DNA of 64,000 bases, from contig NC_090177.1 of assembly GCF_024679245.1 (NCBI RefSeq), forward strand, positions 40,539,303 through 40,603,302. Reading direction: 5' to 3'. Made by a program: the position numbers and the translations under genes. Position 1 is the first letter of the stretch. Every line of letters begins with the position of its first letter. Positions 34,037 to 45,540 of this stretch are shown one piece after another. Under the pieces are notes generated by a model. The model made no database searches. It worked only from the letters and a program-made list of their open reading frames with translations, and was not told where the DNA came from. The DNA is from Pseudorasbora parva. Its lineage: Eukaryota > Chordata > Actinopteri > Cypriniformes > Gobionidae.

Positions 34037-37000
34037 CTGCTGGAAGAATGGGAAACGTTTGAGTGAGAATGGGCAGTAAGATCAGAATTAAAGGGTTAGT
34101 TCACCCCAAAATTAAAATTCTCTCATTAATTACTTACCCTAATGTCGTTCGACACCCATAAGACACCTGTAAGACCCTTCAGACACAGATGAAGATATTA
34201 GTGTTGAAATCCGATGGCTCAGAAAGGCCTTCATTGACACCAATGTCATTTCCTCTCTCAAGACCCATAAAGGCACTAAAGACGTCGTTACAAAGCCCAT
34301 CTCACTACAGCGGCTCTACAATCATTTTATGAAGACACCAGAATAGTTTGTGTGCACAATAAAAATAAAAAAAACGACTTATATAGTGATGGGCCGATTT
34401 CAAAACAAAGATTCGAACGGTTATGAATCAGTGAATCGATTCATGATTCGATCGCGTGTCAAACTGCTGAAATCACGGCTGCGTCCAAAACCTGGAAAGT
34501 GCTGCCTTCGGAGGATACATTTGAAGGCAGGAAGGCATCAAGCAACATCCGAATCTAATGTTTGCTTCACTTCCGGTCTCCTGAGATACCTTCATCTGAT
34601 CGAGTTTTGAAGGCAGCTTACATGTGTCCTTCACTGCCTTTGATATCCCACAATCCTGTGCTTTCCATTCAGTAACAGTTGAGCTGGGAAATAAGATGGC
34701 GTCCGAAAGTTGCGTTTGCTGGTCAGTTTGCGTTTGCTGGTCGTTTGAAGACCCTTTATGGGTCTTGAGAGAGGAAATGACATTGGTGTCAATTCGCCTT
34801 ATTCACCTGGCGGCCATTTTGAAAACTCTAACGCAGTTGTGGGGTACACAAACCCGGAAGTTGGACTCCGATACAGTACTAATCAGCAGCAGCATTCTGT
34901 TTCACTCACTTTCTGCCTGCTGTGTGTAACAAAATCATGTAATGCATCACTGATAATATGTTTATGTATATAGTTTTAATTCGTTAATGTTTTTTAATTT
35001 TCCTCCTAATGTAATTTCTAATGTTTTGCCCTTTTCTGGTACGTTTTTCCATACTTACAATATACAAGCAGGCCATTTGTATTCCTCCATACCAATAAAT
35101 GTACATAGTTACAATTTACAAACCTAGACCAGTGAGCCTATCAAGGTTTTTGAATGACTTATTTCTTTCTGATGTTCTGACCAGTTGTCAAGTTATGAAA
35201 GACATCATCCATGTGTAATAAAATTGTACTTTATTCTTTAGATAAATGGACATTTTATGTTACATATATGAAGATCCAGTAGCTTATACATACACATATC
35301 TCCCACATGTAAATTAACTGTATCAACTATAATACTGATCTGTCCACATTGACACTATATGATAGATTAAATTAAGGTGATAACATCACCGTTTTCTCCA
35401 GAATGACTGCAGCCGAATCAAATTTTGTTGTCCTGTTTACACTGTGAAGCTGCTTTGGAACAATCGGTATTGTAAAAGCGCTAAATAAAGCTGACTTGAC
35501 ATGTCCCAGTCTTGCTATTGCTTGAGTCTTTCGAACTTCGTCTGTAGTAAAATGCAGAAATTACGACCAGGATCCCTTCTGATATTTTTTTAATCCACTC
35601 TCCATGTAATCCCTTATCCTCCGGAAAACGGTGAAAGGTTTGTCCTCTGTAGGATTTTATCCTGAGTGACGAAGTGCAGTGAAACAGAATGCTGCTACTG
35701 ATTAGTACTGTATCGGAGTCCAGCTTCCGGGTTTGTGTACCCCACAACGGCGTTAGAGTTTTCAAAATGGCCACCAGGTGAATAAGGCGAATGAAGGCCT
35801 TTCTGAGACATCGGATTTCAACACTAATATCTTCATCAGTGTCTGAAGATGAACGGAGGTCTGACGGGTGTCCAACCACATCAGGGTGAGGAATTAATGA
35901 CAGAATTATCATTTTTGGGTGAACTAACCCTTTAAGAGACAGCAGTCTCTAGTTTTTGATATTCAGCATGATGAGGGGTGACCAGTCCTACTTCTGGAGG
36001 TCCTCAGTCCTGTAGAGTTTAGCTTTAACTTGCCACAACACACCTGCCTGAGAGTTTCTAGTGACCCTGAAGATCTTGATTAGCTGGCTCAGGTGTGTTA
36101 AATTAGGATTGGAGCTAACATCTGCAGGAGAAAGGCCCTCCAAAAGCAGGACTGGATACCCCTGGTGTAAGTGCTAAAATATCCTACAATATTAATCATA
36201 TATAGATGATAAATGCATTCGCTAGGAGCAAAATGGCTATCATATAAAATTTCAGGGGCTAATATTTACAATTAGAAATGTCTGATCTTTATGATAGTGA
36301 GAATATTAGTGTACGGCATTTTTAAGAGGATGTGTACCAAATTTTGTAAACAAAAAAAACAAGCTTTCTATTAAACATGGAATTGAATTACAAATATTGT
36401 CGGCTAAGTGATGAATTGCTGATGTTCCTCTATTGCAGAGGTCTCCAACCCTGCTCCTGAAAAGCTACCTTCCAGCAGACTGCTCCAACTAATCCTGATC
36501 ACCTTGATTAGCAGGTTCAGGCGTGTCTGGTCAGGGTCGGAGCTGAGCTCTGCAGGCCATAGCTCTGCAGGAGCAGGTTTGGAGACCTCTGCTCTATTGT
36601 TCGTCACTTTGGATAAAAAACTCTGCTAAATCAGGGGTTTCAAACCTGTCCTGGATGCCCCTCAACACACCTGATTCAACTCATTAGTAGAGGCTGCAAG
36701 GCCTGAATTGGGTGTCTGATAAGGGATGCATACAAAATATGCTGTATTTGGGTCCTCCAGGGGTGTATTCCAGAAAGCAAGGTTAACTTACCGTCACATA
36801 TACCCTGAACTCTCAGGTTGATTAACCCAAACCTTGCTTACAAAGAGGTATGCTGGTTCGAAAAACACGTTCAGGAGCAAGTTTAGCCAACTCAGAGTAT
36901 GGCCCTGTCCCAAATGGCACACTTCATGTGCACTTTCGGTCTTGTGGACTTACAATGGCCACTACGTGGGTGTCCGTTAAATCCACGAGACCGTAGAGTG

Positions 37001-40000
37001 TCCCATTCATCATTTAAGTTCAAAGATGAGTGCTCGTGAGCGCCCCCTTTGCGGCCGTTACGCGCTATCGATGCGCACTTCAGCTGAGCCCGCAAGTTTG
37101 CTAGCTTCGCAGAGGACTTCTACCCGGCAGTCAAAGCAGCATTACGTCGTGAAAGTGCGGACTCAGAGGAAGACCGTGAGGGTTTAGGGTGCCATTTGGG
37201 ACAGGGCCTATGTTCCTGGTCAACACACAAGACAGAGCGACGAATCGATGATTCACCATGAACAGACACCAAGTTTAGAAACACATTTAGTTATATTAAT
37301 AGCTATATTAATTATATAACACATCTGAATACCTCTTAAGCAAACTAACCCTGGATCATAATCAGGTTATGTTCAGAAATACCCCTTTTCCACCTAGTTT
37401 CAAATCGGTTCTTTGTGTTTCCACAGCCAAAGCACCAGCTCCGAGCCAGGAAAAGCGGTTCTTAATAGCACCAAAGCATTGCTGGGCTAGAAGTAAGAAC
37501 CGCTTGCGTCAGCGGCTGGGGGCGGCGTTACCGTGACCAACAAGACAAACACAAACTTGTGACCGCCATTTTTTAAATAGCAGCTAATCAAGCTAACAGC
37601 TGCTCGATTGTAATCTCTGTCTATACAAATCATGGTGAGGTGCACGAATGCGTTGGATAGGTGGCTTTTTGATGCCGATGTAGGATCGTAAAGCCATAAG
37701 CCATTGTTAATGGAAGGCTTGTTTGAGATGACCGATCACCGTATGACATCAAATTTATGTTACAGCGAGTGCAAACGACTCCTTGTGCTTTTGAATTGCT
37801 CACGCGGTATTTTGATATCCTACGCGGATCGGTCCGCGCAGCGTGATGCATCTCGAACAAGCCTGGTGTGTGTGTGTTTCCACTGCCTCGCTAGCATTGC
37901 TGAGAAAGATGAGCTGTCTACAGTGACGTAAGACCTGGCTCTGTGGTGGCTCTCTAGCCCATGGAAAGCCAAACTGGTTCTTAAAGGCTCTCACGTCGAA
38001 CCAACTTAGAACTGACACTAGCACTGGCTCTGAACTAGCACTCGGTTCTTTCTGCTGGAAAAGGGTTAAGAGTGAGTTGCCATGGTTACTTACATACCCT
38101 GAAAGTTCCCAGATAGCAAGCAGGTTTGGGCCACATGTGGGTATTATCTGGCTCATATGGCCCAGATATGGCATGGCTGAACAGATACGGGCCAGAATGT
38201 GACCACATTTGTTTTGCCATAACTTTAAAATCGGCGGGAAATGTTCTCTTGGTTCACAACTCATTTTGAGGTATATGGCCCAGATAACAATGTACACATA
38301 AGGGCCATATGTGTTTGAGCTATGGCACAAAGTGAGAAAGGCTGACTTGTGGTAAACCTTTGGATTATAAATGGAAAAACACAGGACACCTGAAATCAAG
38401 CGCAGCTGACATCCGAGGTTTAGGTTGAATCTGACTGATACTACGGCAACATTTTCTCATCTCCTCTCATGAGTTTTCGGTCACGCATATCTTCAGGTAA
38501 GTGAAGTTTTGGCATTTCAAAGTCTTTTTAAGGTTATTTTGTGCAGTATTATGTATTTGTTTGAGGAGAGTGTCGAATTAGCCTCAGTTTAGTGTATTTA
38601 CCATTTCAATCCCATGTGTAATGCAGCACACAGTCACCGAACGGGTCATTGATTGATGATTTAAAACTCCGGACTAGTTTTCTTGCATGCGTCCGTTTTT
38701 AACGCCTCGACTATCGTACAGTCTGTATTTTGATCTTACAGTGTGACATATCTTACAGCACTGTTTATGTTTGTACAGCCTGACAAGGAACAATCGTGAA
38801 GGACTATAATAAATCTGAGAGTGTGCACCCGGGTTTAGTTTTGTTGCGGCCGCGACATATAGTAACTTTTGGGTTCACTGATTCATAACCGTTTGATTCT
38901 TTATTTGAGGATTGAAAACAAACCCAGAAGAGAAGACAATGCTCAATAAAGTCGTAGTTTTTGTTATTTTTGGACCAAAATGTATCTTCGATGCTTCAAG
39001 AGACTCTAACTAACCCACTGATGTCTCATATGGTCTGCTGTGATGATGTTTTTATTCCCTTTCTGGACATGGACAGTATAGTGTGCATACACTTGCATAC
39101 GCTCTCAAACTAAATATAAAATATCTTAAACTGTGTGTCTTAAGGATGTGGAAGGACATTAGGGTGAGGAGTTAATGACATCAATTTCATTTTTGGGTGA
39201 ACTAACCCTTTAAACATATCCGGGTATGGCACATTTCCTGCTTTCTGGAATACCCCCCTGGACAGGTTTGAAAACCCATAATCCCTAAATTTTGCATCTG
39301 TTTACAACACAGAGTTGCATGTGTAAAAGTGAATAGTGAAATTTACCTAACACTGCCAGCCAGGCTGGAGGTGCTCTCTTCCACCGGAGGCAGAGGGCCA
39401 GCCGAAACATACACGGACATGCTGGGGTGCTCGATGAGGAGGTCCTCCATGGGGCTAGCCTCCGCTGGGGCTCCCTCTGCAGTAAAACAGGGGGGAGGGG
39501 TGACAAACCAGCTCTCATCCATGCTGCAGTCACTACAGGAGCACGAGCCCCGCTCGCTTAACAACACATTCACTTCTACTGACTCCAGGTGAGAGAAGGG
39601 GGCGGGAGCAGGAGGAGAGCAGGAGGAAGGATGGGCTGCCTGAGTCCTGCCTGCTCTATTCCTGCGCTTTCTGCAGGTGTGAGGAGAGGGGCCACATTTA
39701 TGAGATGTATGACGGGGACGTGCTACTAATGCCGCCTCTGGCCCATCCTCGCCTTAAGTGGGAAGTGACAGAGCACAGAACAGGGTGTGTTTCCAGAATA
39801 TGAAAGGTTTGGTTGAAGCCATGCGAGTGTGGGGATGCCAGTACCATAAGCACACACACCAGTAAAAGGAGTTCATTCAAATATGGAGAAATGAGAAGGG
39901 ATACAGAAACAACAGAAAAACACAGAGAATAGGAATACTGTCATTAGTTTCTCATAACCCTTTTAAAATAGTATTATCTAAGCACCATGTAGTACTTTAT

Positions 40001-42407
40001 AAAGTGTCAATGGTTTCGTTCTAAAACCTAGTGATGTATTGCAACACTGCCTCCATTATTGGCGATAGTTGGGACTGGACTATCGGGAATAATGGGTTAT
40101 AGGGGAGACTGGCAAAAACATTTCACACTTCCCCTTTCTCATGCATGCTTTTTGGGCGGGACAAGCCTCAGGACTTAAGGGGGTGATAAAGTATCTTTGA
40201 ATGTCTGTTTATATCAGATTATTATTCATATATATGGGTCGGGGGACGGTGCATCCTGCGCGGATGGCCTACTACTTCCGGCGGGATTACAGAGAGTGTC
40301 TTCTGTAAGCACTTTACTATCCCGTGAAGCAGGAGAGCAATTTTTGAATAACAATAAAGCGACACAAACAGGATTGCCAGGTTTGCGTAACAAAACCTGG
40401 GGCCTATTGCACAAAACTAGGATAAGGGATTAAGCCGTGATATCTTGGTGATCCTGCCTCAATTTATCCACCAATATACAGTTTTTTTTTGTTATCGTTC
40501 TTGATGTGCATGTGCCTTCAGGGTGCGTTTACACGACAGCGGTTTACTAAATTTTGCTTACAGATGACAAGATCACCAAGATCCTGGCTTAATCCCTTAT
40601 CCTAGTTTTGTGCAATAGGCACCTGCCCAGTTGCAAAGTCAAAACACTTCCAATCAGAACCAATTTGATCAGGGTTGGAGCTGAACTTTGAAGACTGGAA
40701 TTGCCCTGTACTACACATTATGCGAGTTCAGACAGCTATTTTTAAACTGTAGATGGTATGACAGTAGATGATCTGGAATAGAACGCTAATTTTGCTCATT
40801 ATGCTAATGTGCACTATAGCAGCACATACACACACTCACCTAAAGAATTATTAGGAACACCATACTAATACTGTGTTTGACCCCTTTCGCCTTCAGAACT
40901 GCCTTAATTCTACGTGGCATTGATTCACCAAGCTGCTGAAAGCATTCTTTAGAAATGTTGGCCCATATTGATAGGAGAGCATCTTGCAGTTTGAAGCTTT
41001 GTGACATGGTGCATTATCCTGCTGGAAGTAGCCATCAGAGGATGGGTACATGGTGGTCATAAAGGGATGGGCATGGTCAGAAACAATGCTCAGGTAGGCC
41101 GTGGCATTTAAACGATGCCCAGTTGGCACTATAGGGCCTAAAGTGTGCCAAGAAAACATCCCCACACCATTACACCACCCCCAGCAGTCTGCACAGTGGT
41201 AACAAGGCATGATGGATCCATGTTTTTAGTCTTCAACTGTCCAATTTTGGTGAGCGTGTGTTCGAATTGTAGCCTCTTTTTCCTATTTGTAGTGAAGATG
41301 AGTGGTACCCGGTGGGGTCTTCTGCTGTTGTAGCCCATCCGCCTCAAGGTTGTGTGTGTTGTGGCTTCACAAATGCTTTGCTGCATACCTCGGTTGTAAC
41401 GAGTGGTTATTTCAGTCAAAGTTGCTCTTCTATCAGCTTGAATCAGTCAGCCCATTCTCCTCTGACCTCTCGCATCAACAAGGCATTTTCGCCCACAGGA
41501 CTGCTGCATACTGGATGTTTTTCCCTTTTCACACCATTCTTTGTAAACCCTAGAAATGGTTGTGTGTGAAAATCCCATGATCAGATTGTGAAATACTCAG
41601 ACCGGCCCGTCTGGCACCAACAGCCATGCCACGCTCAAAATTGCTTAAGTCACCTTTCTTTCCCATTCTGACATTCAGTTTGGAAGTTCAGGAGATTGTC
41701 TTGACCAGGACCACACCCCTAAATGCATTGAAGCAACTGCCATGTGATTGGCTGATTAGAGAATTGCATTAATGAGAAATTGAACAGGTGTTCCTAATAA
41801 TCCTTTAGCTGAGTGTATATACACACACACACACATATTTTGTGTTATTAATTGCGGTCTGGCACAATTCAGAACTCAACACACAAAACTGAGCTTGCAT
41901 AAGCTAGAAGTATTTATGGTAATACTCAAAGTAAAGTATGTTCACCTCTTTAGCTTAGCATCACGCTAATGTCAAATGCCATTGATTCAACAATGTTAGC
42001 ATTTGACAATTCTTGTGTGTTTTTTGGGGGGGAAAGGCGTTCCATGGTGATTATGATAATGATGTCTTAGAAGATAGTTATGCCTTTATAGACAGTAAAT
42101 AGTGAGGCAGTTCACTAGGTTTTGGAACCAAGCCAATGTTTTCCAAATTCATATACATTAATCCACTACATAGAGCGTTGCCCTGTTACCCCGACAAGCT
42201 ACCGTACCTATGAATTTACAGCTTGCCTTTAATTTGTAACCCATTAGAGACAGTGTTTTTCGTTGTTTGTGTAGGACACTCACCGGGCAGATTGACCAGG
42301 AGCCAGCCCTCTTCATCAGCCTCAGTCACACAGGGCTTTGGTCCCTTCAGCTCCGGAGAAACTTCCTCCACGTTCCCAAAAAACAGACTGCTGATCCGCT
42401 GGAACAT
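33772..42407 (-). CDS. tp53inp2: Tumor protein p53-inducible nuclear protein 2 (DOR), complete, 206 aa
   Basis: Coding exons on the minus strand are 42407-42284, 39578-39347 and 34036-33772. All borders are AG/GT and phases agree (1, then 2). The product aligns along its length with human TP53INP2 (220 aa). It starts MFQRISSLFF. The acidic DEEGWLLVNL (31-40) holds an LC3-interacting motif, W35 to V38. MDESWFVTPPPCFTAEG and MEDLLIEHPSMSVYV are the conserved central blocks. A basic region (about 154-187, RAKARTERRHLARNRIQRQN) serves as the nuclear/nucleolar signal, and the end is NSFLHQPCQRNICH. In mammals the protein shuttles from nucleus to autophagosomes by binding LC3/GABARAP, and acts as a nuclear-receptor coactivator. 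The start at 42407 was preferred over an in-frame codon 6 upstream because MFQR is conserved. Confidence 0.95.
34092..35931. mobile_element. TTAA-flanked foldback element, 1.8 kb
   Basis: The ends AGGGTTAGTTCACCCCAAAA and, on the other strand, AGGGTTAGTTCACCCAAAAA are flanked by TTAA (34088-34091, 35932-35935). A sub-block at 34790-34905 is repeated inverted at 35680-35795 (GTGGGGTACACAAACCCGGA), and the left end matches 61849-62030. No transposase. It lies in the second intron between tp53inp2 coding exons. Confidence 0.85.
35965..36162. mobile_element. Short hAT-like MITE
   Basis: Inverted ends GAGGGGTGACCAGTCCTAC and CAGGGGTATCCAGTCCTGC, with GTCCTCAGTCCTGTAGAGTT and AGGTGTGTTAAATTAGGATT inside. 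This is a MITE type widespread in cyprinids; the target duplication was not resolved. Confidence 0.65.
36436..36591. mobile_element. 156-bp hAT MITE with perfect 8-bp target duplication
   Basis: The ends are CAGAGGTCTCCAACC and, on the other strand, CAGAGGTCTCCAAACC. They are flanked by CTCTATTG on both sides (36428-36435 and 36592-36599). Confidence 0.92.
36632..36760. repeat. Fragment of a CAGGGGTTTCAAACC-type MITE
   Basis: Starts CAGGGGTTTCAAACCTGTCC; the opposite end is lost or masked by the next element. A matching right-end fragment lies near 39255-39280. Confidence 0.5.
36761..37385. mobile_element. MITE with GGGGT-TATTCCAGAAAGC ends, split by a second MITE
   Basis: Left end GGGGTGTATTCCAGAAAGCA; right end, on the other strand, GGGGTATTTCTGAACATAAC. 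Its interior is interrupted by 36901-37208. Confidence 0.65.
36901..37208. mobile_element. 308-bp MITE nested in the 36.8-kb MITE
   Basis: Perfect inverted ends GGCCCTGTCCCAAATGGCAC, flanked by TAT on both sides (36898-36900, 37209-37211). CpG-rich interior, no protein. Confidence 0.88.
37383..38065. mobile_element. MITE with CCCTTTTCCA ends
   Basis: CCCCTTTTCCACC at the left and GGAAAAGGG at the right form inverted ends. The interior carries AACCGATTTG/GGTTCT-rich motifs, for example AAAGCGGTTCTTAATAGCAC. Non-coding. Confidence 0.55.
38066..39346 (-). other. tp53inp2 intron, remainder
   Basis: About 38105-38330 repeats GGCCCAGATA-type motifs in both orientations (a degraded foldback repeat). 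About 39140-39216 is a MITE end (GGGTGAACTAACCCTTTAA). Otherwise no feature recognised. Confidence 0.45.
39347..39578 (-). CDS. tp53inp2: tp53inp2 coding exon 2 (residues 42-118)
   Basis: Codes EVNVLLSERGSCSCSDCS, then MDESWFVTPPPCFTAEG and MEDLLIEHPSMSVYV. Acceptor GAGTCAG|TA was chosen among nearby AGs because only it keeps frame with the first exon. Donor TTAG|GTAAAT, phase 2. Confidence 0.92.
39579..40400 (-). other. tp53inp2 intron between coding exons 1 and 2, left part
   Basis: Non-coding sequence with no recognised gene. The first 100 bases next to the acceptor are pyrimidine-rich on the gene strand. Confidence 0.45.
40402..40621. mobile_element. 220-bp foldback MITE
   Basis: The left arm starts GGCCTATTGCACAAAACTAG and continues GATAAGGGATTAAGCC. 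The right arm, on the other strand, starts GTGCCTATTGCACAAAACTA and continues in the same way. An inner GATCACCAAGAT motif is also inverted. Unclassified. Confidence 0.8.
40829..41815 (-). mobile_element. Tc1-like element with both terminal repeats, dead transposase
   Basis: The ends are CACTCACCTAAAGAATTATT and, on the other strand, CACTCAGCTAAAGGATTATT, with TA beside each. The minus strand keeps recognisable Tc1 transposase pieces (IGQLKTKNMDPSC, GGGVMVWGCF, GYFQQDNAPCHKA at about 41419-40893), but frameshifts and stops break them. Insertion lies within the tp53inp2 intron. Confidence 0.88.
41819..42283 (-). other. tp53inp2 intron next to coding exon 1
   Basis: A short (CA)n run at 41820-41836, then unremarkable sequence up to the exon-1 donor. 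Confidence 0.4.
42284..42407 (-). CDS. tp53inp2: tp53inp2 coding exon 1 (residues 1-41, LIR)
   Basis: Codes MFQRISSLFFGNVEEVSPEL then KGPKPCVTEADEEGWLLVNL and P. The donor CCCG|GTGAGT is in phase 1. The exon begins upstream of the ATG at about 42431 with acceptor AAACAG|TGACC, so a non-coding exon lies further right. Confidence 0.93.
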
Positions 42408-42431
42408 GGCTGCCTCGGAGGTCAAAGGTCA

Positions 42432-43530
42432 CTGTTTTTTGTTTCCTGAGGATTAGCTGCCTTAGAAGATTTTTTGTTTTTTTTCTGTTTTGTTAACTAT
42501 AGTGACTAATGTTGGTGTTTTTGTTTGTAACAGATGGCTGGTCGATCACAGACGTATTGGCCTTTTTTGTAGTAGCAAAGGAGTCTCAGAGAAGGCGCGG
42601 TACAATATAAGGTCTCACTTGGTTGCGGTGCAAAGATCTACATTCAACAAAGACAAAAAAAAAGAGAAGGAGGGATCGTCAAGAAAAGCACATCATGACA
42701 TTTTTTTCAGGGTTTCTGCAGGTTTTATGAAAGCTAATGTAAGAGTTTTTAAAGAAAATGTAAGGAATAAATTGAAGGGAAAACAATACGTCAATATCTA
42801 TTAGCAACAATTTCTGACGAAGACATTTATTGTTTTGCAATGTATGCAACATTTAATGGTGATGACTTTAAGATGATTCAAGACCTTTTTTAAAGCCTTA
42901 ATTTGTGTAAGGATGGATTAAGACTTTTTAGGACTCGCCGAAACCCTGTTTTTGGAGTAACATTTCATAGAAATAACATTTAGGGGCACTACGAGTATTC
43001 AGATTATGCTATTGTGTAATGTTATCTAATAGTGTGATTACATAATTAATACATAATGCTTTACAATATTGGTTTGTAATGAAAATATCACTGTAGGAAA
43101 AAAAATCCGCCTGAATACTTAAATGTCTTTTTTTCCTCTCCAATTTTGGATTAAAATGTATGAGCAGAACTTAGACCTGAATATGCAGTATCTGTTCTTG
43201 ATCATTTACATGACATTTGCACCAAATATCAGCTTATTTGCTCAATTCTTTCCACCTGTCTGTTCATCAAAATCCATTTAAATCACTCATTAATATGAAT
43301 TGAATTTAAAAACCACTAGAGATTTAAAATCACATTAACTATTCATACATTTACAAGCTTATCTAATAGTCATTTATGGACATCTTTGAGGTTATGATGA
43401 GTTTATATCCATACATATAACTTTCTTTTGTTAAATAATTAAATAGATAAACAGTTTTTTCCAGTGGCATAACCATCATCTTATTTATATTCACTTAACC
43501 CCAAAAAAACCACCATTTAATTTCAGTCCC
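42432..43530 (-). other. tp53inp2 first intron, AT-rich part
   Basis: Non-coding, AT-rich, with no recognised element. Confidence 0.4.
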
Positions 43531-43539
43531 AATGGCTCC

Positions 43540-43690
43540 CCTGCAGGCAAGCTGTTTGAATCTGCCCAGTCGGTGGGCGGGGCTTCATGTGACGTATATT
43601 GCTGACGCAAAACAGACGCAGGTGACCCCGCCCTCTTCTGACTAGCGGACAGAGTACGAAACAACACAAGCAGGGTCGTTTTGATAGAAA
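43540..43690. promoter_or_regulatory. Candidate intronic promoter or enhancer of tp53inp2
   Basis: An isolated GC-rich patch in AT-rich DNA with a GC box (GGGCGGGGC, about 43576), a CRE-like TGACGTAT (about 43591), GCTGACGC and GTGACCCCGCCC (reverse GC box, about 43622). Compatible with an alternative promoter. Inference only. Confidence 0.3.
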
Positions 43691-44535
43691 CAAGAGAGGG
43701 GAAAAAACATTTTTATCACTACAACAAGGTATAAAAATAGATTTTTTTCTCTCTTTTAGGACAAATTGAATGTGTCCATCCAAATGAACAACGTTTTGAT
43801 TAATACAAAAACATATTTTAGCGTAGGTCTGACAGATGCTGCTTAAAAAAACAACAACAACATCGAATCCTGTGTGAACCGATCATCCTATGGCCTTATA
43901 TTTGAAAAATAGCACAAAAAAGCGGACGTGAATGCACAACTTATAACGGCGGTGAATATGAGCATATAATGCGAAGGAGAGAGAGGGGGAGAGACTGAGC
44001 GCAAAGGGTCAAAGCAATGACAGCTCGGATCAAGGGTATTACCAGCGCTCTCAGATCACACAAATAACCACAGCCTGCATTCATCAACCCTAAAAACACA
44101 TTCTGTTCAATAATAGAGCAGCTGGTTTAATAAACAACCGACGGTCGATAAACGAGCTGCAGATACAGGCTTATCCCTAACGTAAAACGTCAAAAGTTAA
44201 ATCCATTGCCATTAAACGTCGACTTGAAAACACAATTTTATTATAGATGCCATTTCAATACGGATTCCGTTGGAAGAAACCCGTCGAGAAAACTAGCTTT
44301 GGTCAACGGCTGCGATCTATGATGACCAAAATAATGATGATGTGTGATCGGAACGAGAGCGCGCAATAACCGTCAACAGGATAAAATAACGTTACTGCTC
44401 AAACTGATCCATGTATGGACAGTCCACGGTTTACGGACAGCTGTTGTAGTTTCAATCCTGCTTATTACGAAACAGACCTCGCTTTAAAAGACAGAGGAGA
44501 TGTGTGTGTGTGTGTGTGTGTTTTCAGCGTCTTAC

Positions 44536-44960
44536 CTGTCTTAACGTTACCTGCAAAATTATTCAAGTTGTAAACGCGACGACCACACAATAAAAACAAC
44601 AGGGAAAAAATCTTAAAGCATAGCTTTAGGTATTATTTTTATATGAGGTAGTAAATTTACAGGAAAAAAAATATGAAAAAGCCTTTCTTCTTAGAAGAAA
44701 TCGACGTGTAAATTCTGCTTTACACGACGTTTGAGTCGCAGTATGTGCGAGCTGTGTGTTTTTTTTAGCAGATATGGTTTGGGATGTTATTGCTTCGCCC
44801 AGCTGATCCGCAGATCAGAATACAGAGCGTACAAAACAGCTGATTGTGATGTCACGGCGCTCGTAGCAACGGCCTGACTCCGCCCACTCCGCTAGCTGGA
44901 CCAATCGTGGATTTACACCAGATCGAGCGCTGTAAGCGAATCTTTGGGGGTTGGGCTTCT
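44536..44960 (-). promoter_or_regulatory. Candidate tp53inp2 promoter and non-coding first exon
   Basis: On the minus strand a consensus donor GACAG|GTAAGA lies at 44536/44535 and could join the acceptor before the ATG exon at 42431. Upstream, 44830-44910 holds an E-box CAGCTG (44837), a CRE-like TGATGTCA (44847-44854), a reverse GC box CCGCCC (about 44880) and CCAAT (44901-44905). The exon would start near 44.7-44.8 kb. A (GT)n run sits at 44503-44521. The function assignment is inference. Confidence 0.4.
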
Positions 44961-44984
44961 GGGCACTGCAGAGCCAAGTGACGT

Positions 44985-45075
44985 CCAGCTCCCCCTCTCT
45001 CGATGCAGGACGTGGGTGATAGGGTTAGGTTGTAGGTTACGCCCAAATTACATCCAGAGAGGGGGAGCTGAACTT
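44985..45075. repeat. Short foldback repeat
   Basis: CAGCTCCCCCTCTCT at 44990 pairs with AGAGAGGGGGAGCTG ending at 45070. Confidence 0.7.
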
Positions 45076-45425
45076 TTTTATTTTATTTATTTTTTTAAAC
45101 AATTTTCCTCAATTAGGCAACAATAAAAGGCATATGAAAGTAAACAAATAATGTAATTAAATCTCCAATCATATATTTTGTGCATTTTTGCTTAAACAGA
45201 ATGGAGGAAACATGCAAAAACAATAAATATATGCAAATAAATAAACAAACAAATAAATCCACAAAATGTCGCTCTCTCGCTTGCTCGATAAATAATGAAT
45301 AATTAATTAAACAAATAAAACGAATGTTGGGGGGAAAAATAGCCTAGAACATGTTAAAGGAAATGCTAAACTGAAAGTTAACCTTTTTACTTTTAATAAT
45401 TTATTCATTAGATGTAGGTCGGTAT

Positions 45426-45540
45426 ATTTTCCATGGCGCAACATGCTAATGAGGTGTCAATCAAACACCATTGGCCGATGGATGTTGACACGGCCTCCTC
45501 ATTAGCATGTTAGGCCAAGGAAAAATAAATACTGAGCTAT
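45426..45540. repeat. 115-bp imperfect palindrome with CATGCTAATGAGG arms
   Basis: AACATGCTAATGAGG on the left arm is matched by CCTCATTAGCATGTT on the right; the flanking TTTTCC...GGAAAA and TGTCAA...TTGACA also pair, centred on CCATTGGCCGATGG. It could be a tiny MITE or a protein-binding element. Confidence 0.7.

Noticed and set aside
35481..35912. 143-codon open frame
   Set aside because: Lies inside the foldback MITE 34092-35931; the same block in inverted copy gives other unrelated frames.
37800..38399. 199-codon open frame on the minus strand
   Set aside because: It spans a MITE end and degraded repeats within a tp53inp2 intron and shows no recognisable domain.
42408..42425. Upstream in-frame start for tp53inp2 (MTSEAA)
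   Set aside because: The codon at 42425 is not ATG and the conserved vertebrate N-terminus begins at MFQR (42407).
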